Shown piece after piece: positions 6,436 to 7,263 of a stretch of 7,263 bases of DNA. Source of the stretch: Myxococcales bacterium (GTDB taxonomy: Bacteria; Myxococcota_C; UBA6777). Position 1 is the first letter of the stretch. Each line of letters begins with the position of its first letter. The stretch covers positions 1 through 7,263 of the forward strand of contig JALTMC010000142.1 in NCBI GenBank assembly GCA_027005175.1, given 5' to 3'. The notes beneath the pieces are model-generated. The model was given only the letters and a program-made list of their open reading frames with translations. It was not told the origin of the DNA and ran no database searches. Made by a program: the position numbers and the translations under genes.

Positions 6436-6882
6436 TTATTTTTCGCTTTGTTTTTGTGCAGTTTCGTATAGAAAGGGGTTCAACAATTCCAAGTTGCAAT
6501 CCCCAAAATCGCGAATGTTTCTTGTTGCAATAGCAAAGTCTTTAGAGCGAACAATTGCTGCTATCTGGCCATCAGGAACACTCATAGGGCAGCCTATTTC
6601 TCTTCGATGAGCCATCACTTCACTGTATACTTTGGCTGCTTCTTCATCAAAGGCTAGAATACGGTGTTCGAAACCTCTTGCGATGAATTGTTTGAACTTT
6701 TCTTCCAGTTGGTAGCGTCGCTTACCTTTTGGTAAAATTCGAATGCCATAGCCTATCTCAGCAATCGTAACCGTCGTGATGTAGAGTGTTTCAGTATCCT
6801 ACTCATTCATCCAACTCAGCACATTTAACGAAGGAGTTGTCGCCATAACTTTGGAGACGATATTTGTATCGAGAACGATCAT
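6436..6882 (-). pseudogene. vapC: FitB/VapC-type PIN-domain toxin, interrupted by one amber codon
   Basis: The frame from the ATG at 6882 to the TAA at 6438-6436 has 148 codons, the normal length of FitB-like VapC ribonucleases. It begins MIVLDTN and ends in the family pattern ATRNIRDF...LELLNPF. All four PIN-domain acidic residues are present: Asp5 (LDTN), Glu42 (IAEI), Asp104 (VPDGQIAA) and Asp125 (NIRDF). They would bind the metal for RNA cleavage. Codon 28 is TAG (6801-6799), where relatives commonly have Gln, so a single C-to-T change explains it. No other frameshift or stop is seen. Translation from 6882 would give only 27 residues, and any restart after the stop would lack Asp5, so no active toxin is expected without suppression. 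Its ATG overlaps the antitoxin TGA by ATGA, as is usual for coupled toxin-antitoxin pairs. A sequencing error at this one base remains possible. Confidence 0.85.
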
Positions 6883-7112
6883 TTGGAAAAATCCATAGGT
6901 TCGTGTGGTGGATGTTTCGGCAATTTCAGTTCTACACCAAAATCCGGACCAAAGAGTTCCAGTGCTAGTTCTCCCAATCGCTCAGGAGCTGCAACTGTTC
7001 GTCGGAGAATCTGGCGAGCTTCTTCTTCCATGGAGACACCATGCTGGGCAGCTCTTACCCGAAGTCGCTCTAAGGTTTTTCCATCAAGTCTTCGAATGCT
7101 CAAATTTGCCAT
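6879..7112 (-). CDS. vapB: FitA/VapB-type ribbon-helix-helix antitoxin
   Basis: This 77-residue protein has the FitA-like N-terminal DNA-binding pattern (MANLSIRRLDGKTLERL, then RAAQHGVSMEEEARQIL). The beta strand ANLSIRRL and two helices form a dimeric ribbon-helix-helix fold at about residues 2-40. The C-terminal part, LFGPDFGVELKLP through PMDFS, matches the segment that in FitA relatives binds the PIN toxin. It would neutralise VapC and repress its own promoter. I chose the ATG at 7112 because it begins the MANL motif usual for the family; an in-frame TTG at 7118 would add only two residues, and TAGGT lies about 10 nt upstream of the ATG. The TGA overlaps the vapC ATG. The gene shows no damage, although its toxin partner is interrupted. 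Confidence 0.9.
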   Translation of the reverse strand: MANLSIRRLDGKTLERLRVRAAQHGVSMEEEARQILRRTVAAPERLGELALELFGPDFGVELKLPKHPPHEPMDFSK

Positions 7113-7149
7113 GGCCAAGTACCTACTTTATAAAAAAGATCTGTCGATA

Positions 7150-7178
7150 ATGCTAGCGCGTGCTAGCAATGATGTCAA
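7150..7178 (-). promoter_or_regulatory. Predicted sigma70-type promoter of vapBC
   Basis: On the minus strand a perfect TTGACA (7178-7173) is followed after 17 bp by TAGCAT (7155-7150), which matches the -10 consensus at four of six positions. The -10 lies about 38 bp upstream of the vapB ATG. Both boxes overlap the TGCTAGC repeats, as expected for an autoregulated toxin-antitoxin promoter. Confidence 0.6.
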
Positions 7179-7190
7179 GTGCTAGCACTT
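7151..7190. promoter_or_regulatory. Operator-like TGCTAGCA repeats for VapB/FitA autoregulation
   Basis: GCTAGC occurs three times. TGCTAGC and GCTAGCA form a 7-4-7 inverted repeat at 7151-7168, and the 14-bp perfect palindrome AAGTGCTAGCACTT lies at 7177-7190. The TGCTAGC copies start at 7151, 7161 and 7180, so their spacings of 10 and 19 bp place them on roughly the same DNA face. From memory, Neisseria FitAB binds TGCTATCA half-sites, which differ by one base from TGCTAGCA. The sites cover the -35 and -10, so binding should repress transcription. Confidence 0.65.
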
Positions 7191-7221
7191 CCTATAGTGG
7201 CTTGTCTGTGATGCACAAGAT

Positions 7222-7255
7222 TAGTGTGTCAGTGGGTATACCCACTGACACACTA
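7222..7255. repeat. Perfect 34-bp palindrome
   Basis: The half-site TAGTGTGTCAGTGGGTA (7222-7238) is followed directly by its exact reverse complement (7239-7255). As RNA it would fold into a strong hairpin with a TATA loop on either strand. No T-run follows on either side within the window, so a simple intrinsic terminator is not evident. It may be a cruciform-forming element, an operator, or the hairpin of a transcript entering from the right. A short CTTGT/ACAAG pair (7201-7219) lies beside it. Confidence 0.9.
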
Positions 7256-7263
7256 CCATTGAC

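Noticed and set aside
6257-6499. An 80-codon minus-strand frame overlapping the end of vapC
   Set aside because: It has no recognisable motif, starts inside vapC and covers the stem-loop region, so it is most likely a chance frame.
6436-6618. A separate 60-residue gene starting MMAHRREIGCP
   Set aside because: It is the C-terminal part of the PIN toxin in the same frame and would lack Asp5 and Glu42.

Overview
The window looks like chromosomal DNA of a delta-proteobacterial, probably Myxococcota-like, bacterium with roughly balanced base composition. The main clue is a large Ser/Thr kinase with a GGMAE glycine loop and an HRDISPQN catalytic loop, a style I associate with that group. No phage, IS transposase, rRNA, tRNA or CRISPR array is visible.

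Layout. The left edge (1-251, plus strand) is the 3' end of a DEAD-box RNA helicase carrying a DbpA-type RNA-binding domain. It converges on a minus-strand block. Between the two (252-496) lies a degenerate 70-73 bp tandem repeat that runs up to the kinase stop codon. Reading the minus strand in its own direction, from right to left: a perfect 34-bp palindrome (7222-7255); a promoter embedded in TGCTAGCA operator-like repeats; a FitA/VapB ribbon-helix-helix antitoxin (7112-6879); and a FitB/VapC PIN toxin gene (6882-6436) that is intact except for one in-frame amber codon. Then come a stem-loop region and the eroded 3' remains of a metal-type RND efflux operon, adaptor then pump (6236-5636). 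Last are a fused iron-sulfur/molybdopterin xanthine-dehydrogenase-like protein (5639-2496) and the Ser/Thr kinase (2371-497).

Working together. The TGA of the dead pump still overlaps the ATG of the molybdenum-hydroxylase-like gene as ATGA, so efflux adaptor, pump, hydroxylase-like protein and perhaps kinase probably once formed one operon whose first part has decayed. The hydroxylase-like protein keeps all eight cysteines for two [2Fe-2S] clusters. By eye, however, it has lost the usual molybdenum-site residues and gained a low-complexity insert. The kinase has a complete catalytic core and a long disordered tail that has grown by 36- and 72-bp duplications.

The most notable signals are the amber-silenced toxin beside an intact antitoxin and operator, the ghost operon with its retained ATGA overlap, the apparent loss of active-site residues in the XDH-like protein, and the 36/72-bp rhythm of duplications in the kinase tail and its 3' flank. 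I see no clear new defence or mobile system. All family calls are by eye from motifs.
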